Positions 22,619 to 33,617 of a DNA stretch of 64,000 nucleotides are shown piece after piece (within the stretch, counting starts at the first letter, position 1; each line of letters begins with the position of its first letter). Where the stretch lies: positions 298,756 through 362,755 of the forward strand of contig MU853182.1 of NCBI GenBank assembly GCA_033085395.1, given 5' to 3'. The translations under genes and the position numbers were made by a program. Origin of the DNA: Xanthoparmelia taractica (taxonomy: Eukaryota; Ascomycota; Lecanoromycetes; Lecanorales; Parmeliaceae). The notes under the pieces were generated by a model. The model was given only the letters and a program-made list of their open reading frames with translations, made no database searches and had not been told where the DNA came from.

Positions 22619-25006
22619 GGGTGGAAGGGGGTTGGAGAGATGAGATTGATGAAGAAGCAGGCTCTGGAGGGGAGGGATGCAGAGATGTTAAGAGAGGAAG
22701 TGAAGAGCAGCCCGCGTCACACCATCACCAGATCAAGATGCTTTTCAGGATGAACGAGTCAAGTTTGTAACCATGTTATGATTTGACGCCTTACACAAAC
22801 GGGACATGATTCTTTGGATGACTGATTGAGGTTGACGAAATTTTGACCCACCAATCCATCCTAAGGTAGCACTCCGACTTACTTTACCTTAGCTGCTTAC
22901 CTTAGGTACTTAGTCAAACCCACGGTCAAACCTTTTTCCGGAAACTTATCACCAAAGGGATCTTTCTAAAATGTATAATTAATTACAGTAATACACTGAT
23001 CTAATCCTCTTTCGTACCGAACCTAGGTATAGCTTCTTCAAGTCATGTACAGAACCCCTAACTTCCTCGAGGATTTAAGAAAAACCATCAGTGAACAATT
23101 AAAGACCATGTCACAACTTGAGACTGTAGGAAAGCAAAAGCAGAGACATGTCAATTAAATCAGGGTTGAAATAAGAGGTCCAGGTGTGCAAAGTCTCCAG
23201 TGGTGTCAAATAAATCAACAACTTAAAGACTAGGTACTTATGTATCGCAATCTTTTCTTGCCGAGCTATATTCGCTCACACCTTACTTCAGTCCCTCATT
23301 CCAGCAAAGAGGCGATTGGAGGCGCTGCAAGTGCACGGGAAAGTTGATACGCTCGTTATGCAGGGCAACGAAGCAGAAGAGTGGGTAGTGGGAGTGAGGT
23401 CCTCCCATGCTAAGCAATTCTTTTCGTGAAACAGCAATCGCTCCTCACATACTAGTTATCTAGGTACTGAGCGAAAGACTGGACTGCACCTCCCGCAAAT
23501 TCTGTCCAGACGACTACAGCTCGCTCATCATTTTCAACCCTCCTCGATATTGGTGCTTCTCCTAGTATCGGCGCTTCTCCTCGAAATCCGAAATGCCATG
23601 CAGTACCTATATTACCATACAACTTTGTCTCCTACCCTGTCGACGAGTGCCACTCAGACCTTATAGACTAGCCCGAGCCCCTACGAATATGCGGGACCGG
23701 ACTTTTATCGTGACACTTTTCCACAAGTTAAGGACGTCCGTTTTGCAGAAGTTCACACTAAAGTCATACTTCCGCAAACAGTCTGAACATGCGATGAGTC
23801 TCCTTCCTCAGTAGCGGCGACAGCTTCGTCTATGGGAGTTCTTACGAGGGCTGTATTACTGAAGAAAGCAACTGAAGGCAAACGGAGTGTCTTCTTTCTA
23901 AGGAGCTTCAAAGTTAGGCGACATATTCCTGGTCTGACTTGAGGTTTGGTTCCTGGAGCATCCCGTTTTACTGATTGCAGCATTTAGTGGAGACTAAAAA
24001 TGGGACCACTCACATTTTTTCAGTTCCCAGGCCAATTTGACCAATGTCCCTGATTTGCGCTATCACGGCAAAATACCAAAGAGACAAGGCTTTTAGAGCT
24101 GAATCTGTAGAACGCAGTGAATAGTATTCGCGGTACGTTACAACTGGCTGGTAGCCAGCGAGCAAGAGATAGCGTTGTCGAGAAGAAAGGTGTGACAGTT
24201 ATCACATTGCATCTGCCCAAGCGGCCGGTAACAAAATCAGTGAGTGTACGTTCGAAAGTTGTAACGACGGCGAGTAGGTGCCTGGCTAGGTACGTGCTCG
24301 TTCTCCTAAGTTGTGTTACAAGTATGGCAAAATTCAATGGCAAGAACATGCCAAGAGAAAAACGCAAAAGTCGCTGAACTTGTGAATAAGATGCCCATGG
24401 TTTTGGCTGCGGTGGTCGACGAGAGTTCAGAGTGAGATTGGCATGAATAAGTAGGCCAAGGATCAGGAGTGTCAACACTTCTTGTAGACCATCCGGTACC
24501 ACCTTTACCACGAGGCTTTCGACGATGATGGCGAAAATCACATACATTTCGATCAGCTTCAAGTTTTCCACCTCTGAGTGTTATGAAAAGGGATGGAAAG
24601 TTGTTTCTCTAAGAGAGCTAGCAGCAGCTATGAGCGCGAAGGCGAAGGCGTTTTGAAGGACGAGGTGCCTATCGAGTCAAGAAGGAAGACGGCGATTGTA
24701 TTGTGAGCCATGTATTCAAGACATGCATGGAGGTGGAGGGCATACTTACGACGTGGTTCACGCCGTGCAGCGACCTAATTTGCAAGTAGCGATTTGCCTG
24801 TCTTGCAACTCTCAGCTTCACTCAGTGTGCCCGGTGTGTTAATACGAGGATTTGCCACAAATTTCAAGCAGCAAGCAACGGTTCTATGTTTCTCTAGGTC
24901 ACTGAGAGAGCTTATATTACGCATAATCCAGCCTCTAAAGCCAAACCCTATCTTAGCAAGATTTGGCCCCTTCCGCGTCACTGGACAGTAAGACAGGGAT
25001 GTTCAA
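22619..25006. other. Gene-poor region upstream of nab3
   Basis: This 2.4-kb stretch holds the nab3 promoter with a cluster of CCTAAGGTA/TTACCTTAGG units at 22860-22920. Beyond that I find no recognisable gene. Open frames on both strands around 24020-24990 lack family motifs and contradict one another. Confidence 0.45.
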
Positions 25007-27362
25007 TTGATTCATGCCATGCGGAGAATTGAGACCACGCTCCTTGAGAGATCGGAAAAGTTCCGGAGCTCTGAGAGGTTGTCGAGCTGCCAAGGTCTCG
25101 AATCCCTTCATAGCCTTAGGCTTTCCTTTAGTGACTGGCTCAAGGAAGCAGAGGCCGAAACGATGGTGTCTTCGCAAGGGTTAGCAAAATTCAGCATTCA
25201 CTGTCGAAGGGTATGCCTTGCACAATCTTCATTGCTGCAGGATGGAACTAAGGTCTGTGCTATCCTGCTTCAAAAGCTACAGTTTTATGAGGAGCAGTGG
25301 CAAAGAGCCTCCGATAAAGGCTATGATCTAGGTACGCTACGTCTTCCTTCATCGACCAAGGGAGATGTCACGCGATCGTTCGACAGTGTCCTATCAGTCG
25401 CCCTGGTGGGTGACCGAACGATGCTTACACGTACTGCAATACCTAGCTTGTGAACAATCTAAGACCGAGATTCTTGGTCTCTGGAAGCGCTGTAAGCTAC
25501 CACTCTAGCGGTATACTTAATGTCAGGGGTGTAGGGCTTATCACAAAGGCCGACCTTGAATACAGTGATACAGTATGGCAAAACTTGAAGAGGACCTCCT
25601 GTAGACAGCCCACGCAATTCACCTCAGTACCTTATCGGTTCCCAAGCCGATGCGCGCCCGATTTGCTGTGTCGCAGCATTCAGTTGATATACAGATCGCA
25701 GTCAATGCACGGCCTGCAAGCTTTCTCTACTTCGACAAAACTATCAGGACTGGCCTCTCTGTCTGGGCCATTTGAAGGGGCCAGCATGCCATAAATACAT
25801 TACAACGAAGAGTGGATTTCCTCCACCCAAGATTGCAGGTGGGTTGTCATCTCAACAGACAAATCCGCCCAATTCAAAGTATTGCAGTCTCGCGTCATGG
25901 TCTGAGCCTAAGAAGAGTCTCTAACGCGTGACAATTGGTCGAAATCAATGCATTGACGGACCGATCTCTCCAGCTTATTCGGGACATAGTCGATGAACAT
26001 CGCCGTATATTTGATGCGCTAAGGAAGGCAATTGAGAATGGTAGCTGTGTTGCAGATGCTTGCATCAACCTAATCATGTCGATACGCGGTAGACGGAAAG
26101 TCTAACTTGGTTGGTCCAAAGAAGAGCTTTAAATCCTTACAGTCGAGGACCTCATGTCGGCCTTTCGGGGCAGGCGATTAGCGTCACAGCGATGTACCGA
26201 ATCTGAAGATAGTTGTGTCCGATAACGGAAATCTGTCAATGTTGCCTCCGGTGACGGTGACGTCTTGGACTCATTATACCAAGAACCCATACCTTTTCCA
26301 GCGGCTCAGAGATGGTCTCAAATTTAGAGACAGAGCCCCAGAAATGGTGTGTATCTTGCCGGCCCCAACCCGCGAATCAGAGTCGTTAGCAGTCTATTCG
26401 CTAACGGCAACTTACTGCTTTACTCTAGTGGTCGGTCTTGAAAGAGCCCTATGCGATTGTACAGAATTTCTGAAATATCTCTTTGCCACTGTCTGCCCGA
26501 AAGACTATTTGTGGAATTGATTCCATAAATTTGCTCTCACGTCCTTGCACCTCTAGCCGTTCTAGTATTAAGTATCGAGCACCCGAAAAGAAACAAGCGA
26601 TCCAACGCTTATCATAAGTAATATAGCACGTTTAATGCCTGCTATTGGATCACGGAAGCGACATCAAGATACTTTCACAGATTGTTTTGAGTCCATAAAA
26701 TGATTGCTCAGACTACTTATACAACATCAAGTTCCAGTATCTGTTTAGAAGGGCTGACTAGACGTGGGATATGCAAGGTTATCTAGAACACACCCAGTGT
26801 GACTTCCCTCTTCTTGAACGCCATGAGTACGGCAGAAGCGAGACAATCGAGGCCGAGACTTCACAAGTCGAGGGAGGCCCCAGGCCTTGAATTTTTATAA
26901 GAACAAGCCTCGGCGAAACAAAGTCCCCGCCGGAACCTTCAATCACATTCTCCAAGGTTGAGCGTTTGGGGCTTATTACGGAGTGGCTCTGTGCCAGGAT
27001 AGAGTTCTCCGAAATGGCAAGTATTGCCAGCTTACTGACCACAGATCCTGGGCAGGGGCAGATGTCAGAACTGTAAGAAAATTTACTTCCCTTTCGTTTG
27101 CATCCAGGGAGCGTGGGCCTAGAACAAATGCAAGAGCCAAGGCATGACATGTCACGAGCGCTCAGGCCCCAAGTATAAGCAGAATTCAACTTTCCCTGTC
27201 CGCAATGTGGGTCACTACATCAAATGGTGTCACTTTCGAAAGCATATGCAGCACTGTGTGGGCAAGTGCAAGTAGTGTGACGAACGTGCTGTTCCTCCTG
27301 ATCCTTTTCTCAAGGGTTGCCGCGGCTTTTTTTGTGCTATTTGTATCAAGGATAAAACGTAA
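25007..27362 (+). pseudogene. Decayed coding region of unknown family
   Basis: Several plus-strand pieces read like protein but do not join into one frame. Positions 25007-25450 encode 148 residues (with FSDWLKEAEAE, LLQKLQFYEEQWQRA). Positions 25935-26103 encode DRSLQLIRDIVDEHRRIFDA and DACINLIMSIRGR, preceded by an in-frame stop. From 26762 to about 27210 one frame runs through TGA and TAA codons (SITFSKVERLGLITEWLC; FPCPQCG). At 27228-27362 a Cys/His-rich piece (CHFRKHMQHCVGKC) continues in another frame. Interrupting stops of the TGA/TAG type fit C-to-T decay of Arg and Gln codons. It could instead be a gene with many introns I did not resolve. No function is assigned. Confidence 0.4.
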
Positions 27363-27735
27363 TGTAGCGGCGAAAGTTGGTACACCAGCGGCCCCAAGGC
27401 TAGAAAGGTTGAAACACGTCCACGATGTGAGAGGCCAATGTTTCGTGGTCGGATTCCTAGGCACCTATGGCGATGCAAGGGGAAAAGCAATGTGTGTAAT
27501 GAACATGGGGTTGCTTGTATCTTAGCATCGGGGAAGATGCGTCTTTTGACAAGAACACCAATTATCATGCAGTGGCCGAGTAGCTGGGAAAGTAGGTGGA
27601 AATTGGGTGCAAATCTGATATCCTCGCGGGCCTAGTAGACTAGAGCGAGTTGAATAACATCATTGTGACCTAGTAAGCTTCACAGCCTCGTCCAACAATA
27701 GCCCGCTGCTCGAAGCTCATCCATCCCACAGCATC

Positions 27736-28034
27736 TCATCTTAGTCGTCTTGCTTCGCGTTCAGATTCGAGTAGGCAAAGGATATCATCTTCACGGACTA
27801 AAGCTAATTAATATCTGTTTCTCTATTGATGATTGCAACATACCAGGCCCCTTGACGTTTCTGATAATACTGCGCGTCTGGTCGTCCATGAATTCAACAC
27901 GTACTTGAGTTACGCCGCCACGAGAACCTGATCATGTCAGTACAGACCACAGTTTTCGACAGTGAGTATGCACCTGTACGGCCAAGCACCCTAGTCACTT
28001 TGACAAGCTTGACTGGGATTTTTGAAGAATCCAT
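27736..28034 (-). CDS. rps28: 40S ribosomal protein eS28 (Rps28)
   Basis: Rps28 is a small-subunit protein near the mRNA exit channel. Three exons (28034-27974, 27927-27844, 27797-27736) encode 68 residues, the family length. The product reads MDSSKIPVKLVKVTRVLGRT, then GSRGGVTQVRVEF, then DQTRSIIRNVKGPVREDDIL, ending ESEREARRLR. Both introns are 46 nt. The protein is too short to be seen without joining exons. A longer in-frame upstream ATG (28127) would add 31 residues not found in the family, so the start at 28034 is used. Confidence 0.97.
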
Positions 28035-28472
28035 TGCAGATGATAGGGTTTGGGTAGAAAGTTGGCCGCGTGAAGATTCTGTGTTGAATTTAATTTTCCT
28101 TTTATGATGTGCGTGTGTGTGTGTCACCAGGGTGGGATCGAGAGATTATGTAAGCTAAGTCACGAGGTGCGCTAACCCAATCTGATAAAACCATATAGTT
28201 CAGAGACCTTTACATCTAAATCATCTAATGAGAAATGTAGACTACTTCATTCAAGAATCATCGTAGCATCATCGCGCACGAGATACTAGACGTACATACA
28301 GGGGATAAGCGATTCTTACAACACCTTCCGCTTATCATTTCTTTTCCTCGTTCACCCACGAGGCTGATGCTCTCCTTTCTCTTTACCCAATCAGGTCCAT
28401 CCAGCGCAATGCCAGCACTAGTGTATGCTTCCCTTCTTATACCTGAGTCTCGCTATCATGTTGCCCAAGAGC
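28035..28472. other. Intergenic region between rps28 (5') and the kinesin gene (3')
   Basis: These 438 bp contain the rps28 promoter and the 3' end of the kinesin gene; a short GTGTGTGTGTGT run lies near 28110. I see no gene. Confidence 0.45.
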
Positions 28473-31072
28473 TTACACCATCTGAAGACCCGCCCGCATA
28501 CTCTCCACTGTTTTAGGTCCAACCCCCTTCAATCGCCCTAGTTCACTCAGGCTTTGGACCACAATCTCCTTTGATTCGTCTTCGTCGGCGCCACCAAGCG
28601 CTTCAACGATCCTTTCCGCCTTCTTTGTTCCTACTCCTCTAAGTCGCCTAATCTGGCTTATGTCCCGCGCATTCACAACATCCAGCAAACGCTTCGTTCG
28701 TGGTGAATCCACATCATCGTGCTTGCTCTTGAACCTTGCTCCTTTCTCCTTGGCAGTTGCCTTGTAATGGAAGCCTCCGTCTGACTCATAGCCGTTATCC
28801 TCATCATATACGTCAGTCTCGTAATTGCTGTCTTCTTTCGTGGCTTTAGGGGTGTTCATAATAGTATCCAGCGTTGAACTTTTTGTGGTCAGCTGGGCAT
28901 TGACCTGTCCACCGTGGACGCCGCTGTTGTTCTTCTTCGGCCGAGTAATCGTTTTCGAAGGCCTGTGCGCTAAGAGCGGCGTATTGTAGGTCTCGCAGTC
29001 GCTATAGACAGGATTTTTGTCCTCCGTGTGATCTGATCCTGCGGTCTCAACCACGAACTCACTCTGCCGTTTCTCGGGCTTTCTCTGATGCGTCTTTTCC
29101 CGGAGTCTTTCGATTTTCAGATCCAGCTTTCGATTATCCGGAAAGTGATCCTTGGCTAATGTGTACATTCTGAGGGCACTTAAGTCCTCTCCTCGCACGG
29201 TATGCTGCTTTGCCATCAGCAAGAAACTCAACCCCTGCTCTCTGCCGTCGTCTTTGCCATTGATCTTCTTCTCCAGCATTTCTAGACGTTTCTGGACCTT
29301 CTCGCTAATGTCCGGCTGCGGAGCCATCGATGGTTTCTCCAAAGCTCGAGTAGCGAGGATATCAGTAACCTTATCCTCTATAATCTTCTCGATGACTTCC
29401 TTGGAAACAGCGGTCTGAGGTTTCAACAGCACGCAATCTGGGCTGCTTCTCTTCGTAGGGCGAGAGCTGGAGGGAAACTGATCGCAAGGTCGTTTCAATG
29501 GTGAGTGTCTAACCGCCTCTGTACGTGTTGCTTGGCAAAGCCTTGCTCTGTCAGAGTACACCGAGAAAGCCTTTGCTTGCCTGTCGCCTTGCTTGTTGGA
29601 AAGGTTTAATGAATGAATAGCACTATTGTGGCTGGAAGTTGCAAGCGGTCTCAATGGCTGCCGCTGTATGGAAGTACCTGTGAGTGCTGGTACTGCACGA
29701 GTACAGCCCTTAAAAACGGGCTCGTTCTCAATTTCCCGGACCTCGATTTTTTTTGTTCGGTTCGCAAAGTTCAATGAGCTCAGGGTGTCTTGATGGTAGT
29801 TCTTCTCAGGGGCTAAGTTCAATATCATGACTGTCAGGCTGTTGTTCTGGCCTATGTTGGTTTCCGAGTTAGCAGTTTTTCTTGAACGTAACAGTCCGAA
29901 CATTGAGACAGCTTGAAGGGTTACTGAGACCTTTGCACTTCCCGAAGCATGTTTTGCAACTCGGGAAGCGGCTGGAGAAGGAAGCATTGGGATCAAAAAT
30001 ATGCATACCGATATTTAAGATTCGGGTCATCTTGCTTTCCCGATATGGGATCCGCACGTCTTGCCGGCTGATAGCCTCCACACATTTGGCAAGCGTGAAC
30101 AAGCTTTTGTTGATATTTGCAGATTCAATCATTCGTTCCTTGCGGTTCTCTGTTCTGCGGTTGTCTTCAGATCCAGCCAAATCAATGGCAGATGCCGTAC
30201 TGATTCTGGTTTGACCGCCTGTTGTCACCGCGAGCTTTATTCCGAGAATAGCGTGTGACCGTGATGACACTGCATTGAGCTATGAGATTTTCAGTACTAT
30301 CAACGTTGCTTGCTAAAGAGGCTTCGTACCTTGGTGGCACTCGTAGAACGATTCAGGTTCGCTTGATCATACAGTTTCTCAAAGTCTTTGAGGCTTTCAC
30401 ATGGCCTCTCAGTCAGGCCCACAACAACCGCTTTGCTGCCATTATCCCGCAATGGCAACCCTGCCAACGAGCGTTTCTCGGGGGATTCCAAGAGGTCGAA
30501 TACTTTCTCATTATAGATTTCATAATAGAAAAGAGATATCTCCACGCTTTCCTTAACAGATTTTTTGGTGACTTTTCTGGCCCGCCGATATACTGACAAA
30601 GGTCCTCGGGTCAGCGCTTGCTCTTGAGGTCCTGAGGTAGAAGACGGTGGATGATACTTACTTCCAGACAGTAGCCGGGGGATCATGCCTCTGTCTGCTA
30701 GACTTTTGCCACCCCTCATGGTGTGTGTTTTGCCAGTTCCTGTACTGCCATATGCAAAGATCGTAACGTCAAACCCGCCAAAGAGATGTTTGATCGTTGG
30801 CGCAACTATAGAAATTGTCAAATGGTTGTGGAACTGTCAACTCTGCGTCTCGGCTAACCTTCATTGTCAAACAATTCTTGCTGAGTCTTCAAATGGTCGT
30901 ATACACTGCTAAATTGGAACGTGAAGTTCTCCTTTTCATTTCGGGGGTTCGGGATCTTTATTTCGGTTGGGTGAGATGCGTCGTCGCTGTTGTTGACCGT
31001 AGAGACTATTACGTCTTTGTCAAGCGCTTTGTGTAGTGGTGGTCTGATGCGGGCAACTACGCGGACAGCCAT
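28473..31072 (-). CDS. Kinesin-10-like motor protein (KIF22/Kid type) with C-terminal helix-hairpin-helix
   Basis: Five exons (31072-30859, 30805-30662, 30592-30330, 30279-30009, 29851-28473) give 756 residues. The N-terminal motor domain carries the P-loop (FAYGSTGTGKTHT), switch I (SSRSHA), switch II (DLAGSE) and the neck-proximal SLNFANRTKKIE, so it should be an active microtubule motor. A linker with several basic stretches follows. The last 75 residues hold two helix-hairpin-helix units (LRGVGTKKAERIVEALG and LKGVGPKTVESMRAGL). A motor plus C-terminal HhH is the layout of Kid/KIF22 chromokinesins, which bind chromosome arms; DNA binding here is inferred. The fourth intron is 157 nt. The gene is divergent from utp6, with 293 bp between start codons. 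Confidence 0.88.
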
Positions 31073-31365
31073 AGCCTCGATTAAGAATCAGGGAAGCTAA
31101 TTCCTCCCTCAGCCGATGGCGGAGTCATGTACAGGCTGGCAGTAGCCTACCCAATTCCAGAAATTAAAGTAGACCTCTGTTTTAAGGCATATCATTCATG
31201 ATCTGCGGTTTACATAACTGTTTGTTTATATGTGTTGCCCTTTGCAACCGGATGAGGCGCCTGTGCAGCGCGCTTACGCCATTATCGATAGCGGGTAACG
31301 GGGTACGACGAGGCAAAGATGGCATTTGAGCTCTTTCAGCTTGTTCCCGGTTCAAGTACGTAACC

Positions 31366-32580
31366 ATGGCCGCAGCGAGTGACAAAGTCCGTTTCCTCCA
31401 GGAGCAATCTGTTCCTGAGCTGCAGGAATTCGCACGTAAGAACATATTTACCAAAGCTGAAATCGCTTCGATCGCAAGAAAACGTTCCGACTTTGAGCAC
31501 ATGCTCAATGCGCGAGGATCAAAGCCACAAGATTATGCTCGATATACAGAATATGAGATGAACCTGGAGTCCCTCCGTCGAAAGCGTGTCAAAAGACTGG
31601 GAGTCAAAACCAGCAACTACACCGGCCAGCGCCGTATATTCTTCGTTCTCGATCGTGCAACCAGGAAATTTCCTGGCGACGTTGGATTATGGATGCAATA
31701 CATCACATTCGCTCAGAAGCAAAGATCAAGCAAGAAAGTCTCGCAACTTCTTACGAAAGTTCTGAGATTGCATCCTACTAAGCCTGAATTATGGATTTAT
31801 GCTGCCACAATGAGAGGCACCAACATAACGGAAGCGAGGAGTTACATGCAACGGGGGCTGAGGCTTTGCGAAAGCAGCGAGCGATTATGGATTGAGTATG
31901 CCCGTTTGGAGATGATAAATGTCTCTAAAATTGCTGCAAGGAGGCGGATTCTGGGACTCGATGTAGGGAAGGTCGAAAAAAAGAGTAGGCAGGACTCAGA
32001 GGACGATGATGAGGACATGATCACTCTTCCTGCTATCACTCTCGAGGATATCATGCCGGCGCAGCGGCCAAGAGACGGCGCAAAACAGGAAGTGTCGGAG
32101 AAGCTAAGTACAGGTCCAGCCTTATCAGGTGCTATACCGATTGCAATATTTGATGCGGCTATCAATTATTTCAATAAAAGCGACAGACTTTGCCAAAAAT
32201 TCTTCGATATGGTCGCGGAATTTGGAGGAGTTCCGTGTCAGCAAAGCATACTGTCTCACATAATAGACATTTTGCTTTCGATTGCCCCAAAAAGCCCTGA
32301 GACATTAATCCGATGGATTCAGCAACCCGTAATAGGGATTGGTGTCACCACTCCAGATTTTCCGACCCTCTTTGGACGTTGCTTGGATCGTATGAAGCAA
32401 TCCTTTGAGACACTGACATCAAACTGCACGGACCCAGAAACCGAAGGACCCATCAATATCCTTGGCCAACAGGTCATCGCCTGGATGCTGCCGTACCTGA
32501 AAGAAGATCTTGATGCCGATATTCGTACGGTGTTAACTACTACGATCGGAAAGGTGGAGTCGATGTCGGGCAGACTCTGA
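31366..32580 (+). CDS. utp6: U3 snoRNP / SSU processome protein Utp6
   Basis: Utp6 is part of the UTP-B complex that assembles on the 5' ETS of pre-rRNA in the nucleolus. It is a single exon of 404 residues. The N-terminus (VRFLQEQSVPELQEFARKNI) is the conserved U3-associated segment. HAT (half-a-TPR) repeats follow (LWMQYITFAQKQ, ELWIYAATMRG, LWIEYARLEMIN). An acidic break (DSEDDDEDM) and a C-terminal helical region complete it. It is comparable to yeast Utp6 (440 residues). GATGAG at 31251-31256, about 110 bp upstream, resembles the core of the PAC element of ribosome-biogenesis promoters, but one hexamer is weak evidence. Confidence 0.93.
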   Translation: MAAASDKVRFLQEQSVPELQEFARKNIFTKAEIASIARKRSDFEHMLNARGSKPQDYARYTEYEMNLESLRRKRVKRLGVKTSNYTGQRRIFFVLDRATRKFPGDVGLWMQYITFAQKQRSSKKVSQLLTKVLRLHPTKPELWIYAATMRGTNITEARSYMQRGLRLCESSERLWIEYARLEMINVSKIAARRRILGLDVGKVEKKSRQDSEDDDEDMITLPAITLEDIMPAQRPRDGAKQEVSEKLSTGPALSGAIPIAIFDAAINYFNKSDRLCQKFFDMVAEFGGVPCQQSILSHIIDILLSIAPKSPETLIRWIQQPVIGIGVTTPDFPTLFGRCLDRMKQSFETLTSNCTDPETEGPINILGQQVIAWMLPYLKEDLDADIRTVLTTTIGKVESMSGRL

Positions 32581-32720
32581 AGTTGGCTCAGTCGACTGAG
32601 ATTGCTAGGTGGTTGGTCGGGAGAGTTTATGAATTCCTATGAGTCGCCAAACCTACTAGACCTTGGGTATTAGAAACGTCTCTATTAGAAATCCTTAGAG
32701 AGACTGGTCGAATTATAACC

Positions 32721-33430
32721 TCAATAATCCGAACCCTTCGAAGACCCTTTACGAGCGGCTTTCTTGCTCCCGTGGGTCTTCTTCGACCGCAGCCGCATTT
32801 CATTTTCTTTGCGCTGCCTGCGTAACCAAAGAGTCAGCCAAGTCTATCGCTAAGCAGGTCGCAGTCAGGAAAGACGGACAGATTCTTGACCTTCTCTAGC
32901 TGCGCAGGTGAAGTCTCGCCTCTGACGGAACTCTTCCCAGCGGCTACCATTAATGCATGTAACTTCTTGTAGCATTCCTGGACATTGTTTGACCGATCTC
33001 GGGTTCCACCGTCCTGAATGACCAAAGACTTCGAGTTTTTGGCATAATACCTGGATGCCTCGATATCGGGATGGAGAATCTTAGGGACTAAGTGCATGAA
33101 CTCTTCTGTGCGAATGCGTAGGGTTGCTTTGGAATTCACTCTACGAAAATCATATCAGAATTCTAGGCTCCCTCAACAACAATAACAGGGGTAACTTTCA
33201 TACTTGTTCACACTTTGCCCACCCGGGCCTGATGAGCGGCTGAAAGTGACCTCGCAAATGTTCTTTGGGAGCGTGATAGGATTGAAACTTGCAAGCCATG
33301 TTCTTGCCTCTCTGTGGTCTTCGTCGTCAAATCGCTTGGCCGGATTAGATAGGCAACGATGCACAGAATGTATGTAATAGGGTGACTGCTCAACATCGAG
33401 ACTTCTCAAAGCCAATTTACGACGTAGCAT
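32721..33430 (-). CDS. GGQ-type mitochondrial peptidyl-tRNA hydrolase / release-factor-like protein (ICT1/Pth4 type)
   Basis: Proteins of this type rescue stalled mitochondrial ribosomes by hydrolysing peptidyl-tRNA. Three exons (33430-33204, 33140-32880, 32817-32721) give 194 residues. The catalytic loop SSGPGGQSVNKVNSKATLR is intact and is split by the first intron within the Lys codon after VN. The C-terminus is very basic (RLRSKKTHGSKKAARKGSSKG), as in ribosome-binding tails of the family. The N-terminal 30 residues (MLRRKLALRSL) could serve mitochondrial import. There is no codon-recognition domain, so it is a rescue factor rather than a true RF1. It is divergent from smc6 (187 bp between starts) and convergent with utp6 (140 bp between stops). 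Confidence 0.9.
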
Positions 33431-33526
33431 GCTTCACATGTACTCCACAATCACACTGATGTTCAAGTCAAACCCCCGCCGGATAAGCTTTCCCATATCG
33501 GGTTTGGCCTCTAGTTCTTAGCACGG

Positions 33527-33532
33527 ACGCGT
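33527..33532. promoter_or_regulatory. MluI cell-cycle box (ACGCGT) in the smc6 promoter
   Basis: ACGCGT lies 86 bp before the smc6 ATG and 97 bp before the divergent release-factor ATG. In fungi MBF binds this box at G1/S genes, including DNA replication and repair genes. Function here is inferred from a single copy. Confidence 0.4.
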
Positions 33533-33617
33533 CTTCCACAATCGCGTCTTCTTTGACTCTCTTTGCCTCTTTCTTAGCTATGTAGCTACAGCAGGTCGCT
33601 CTCCCTCTCGCTCCACC

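Noticed and set aside
24020..24571. Minus-strand 183-residue frame with hydrophobic segments
   Set aside because: No recognisable motif, no supporting exons on either side, and competing frames on the other strand; not enough to call a gene.
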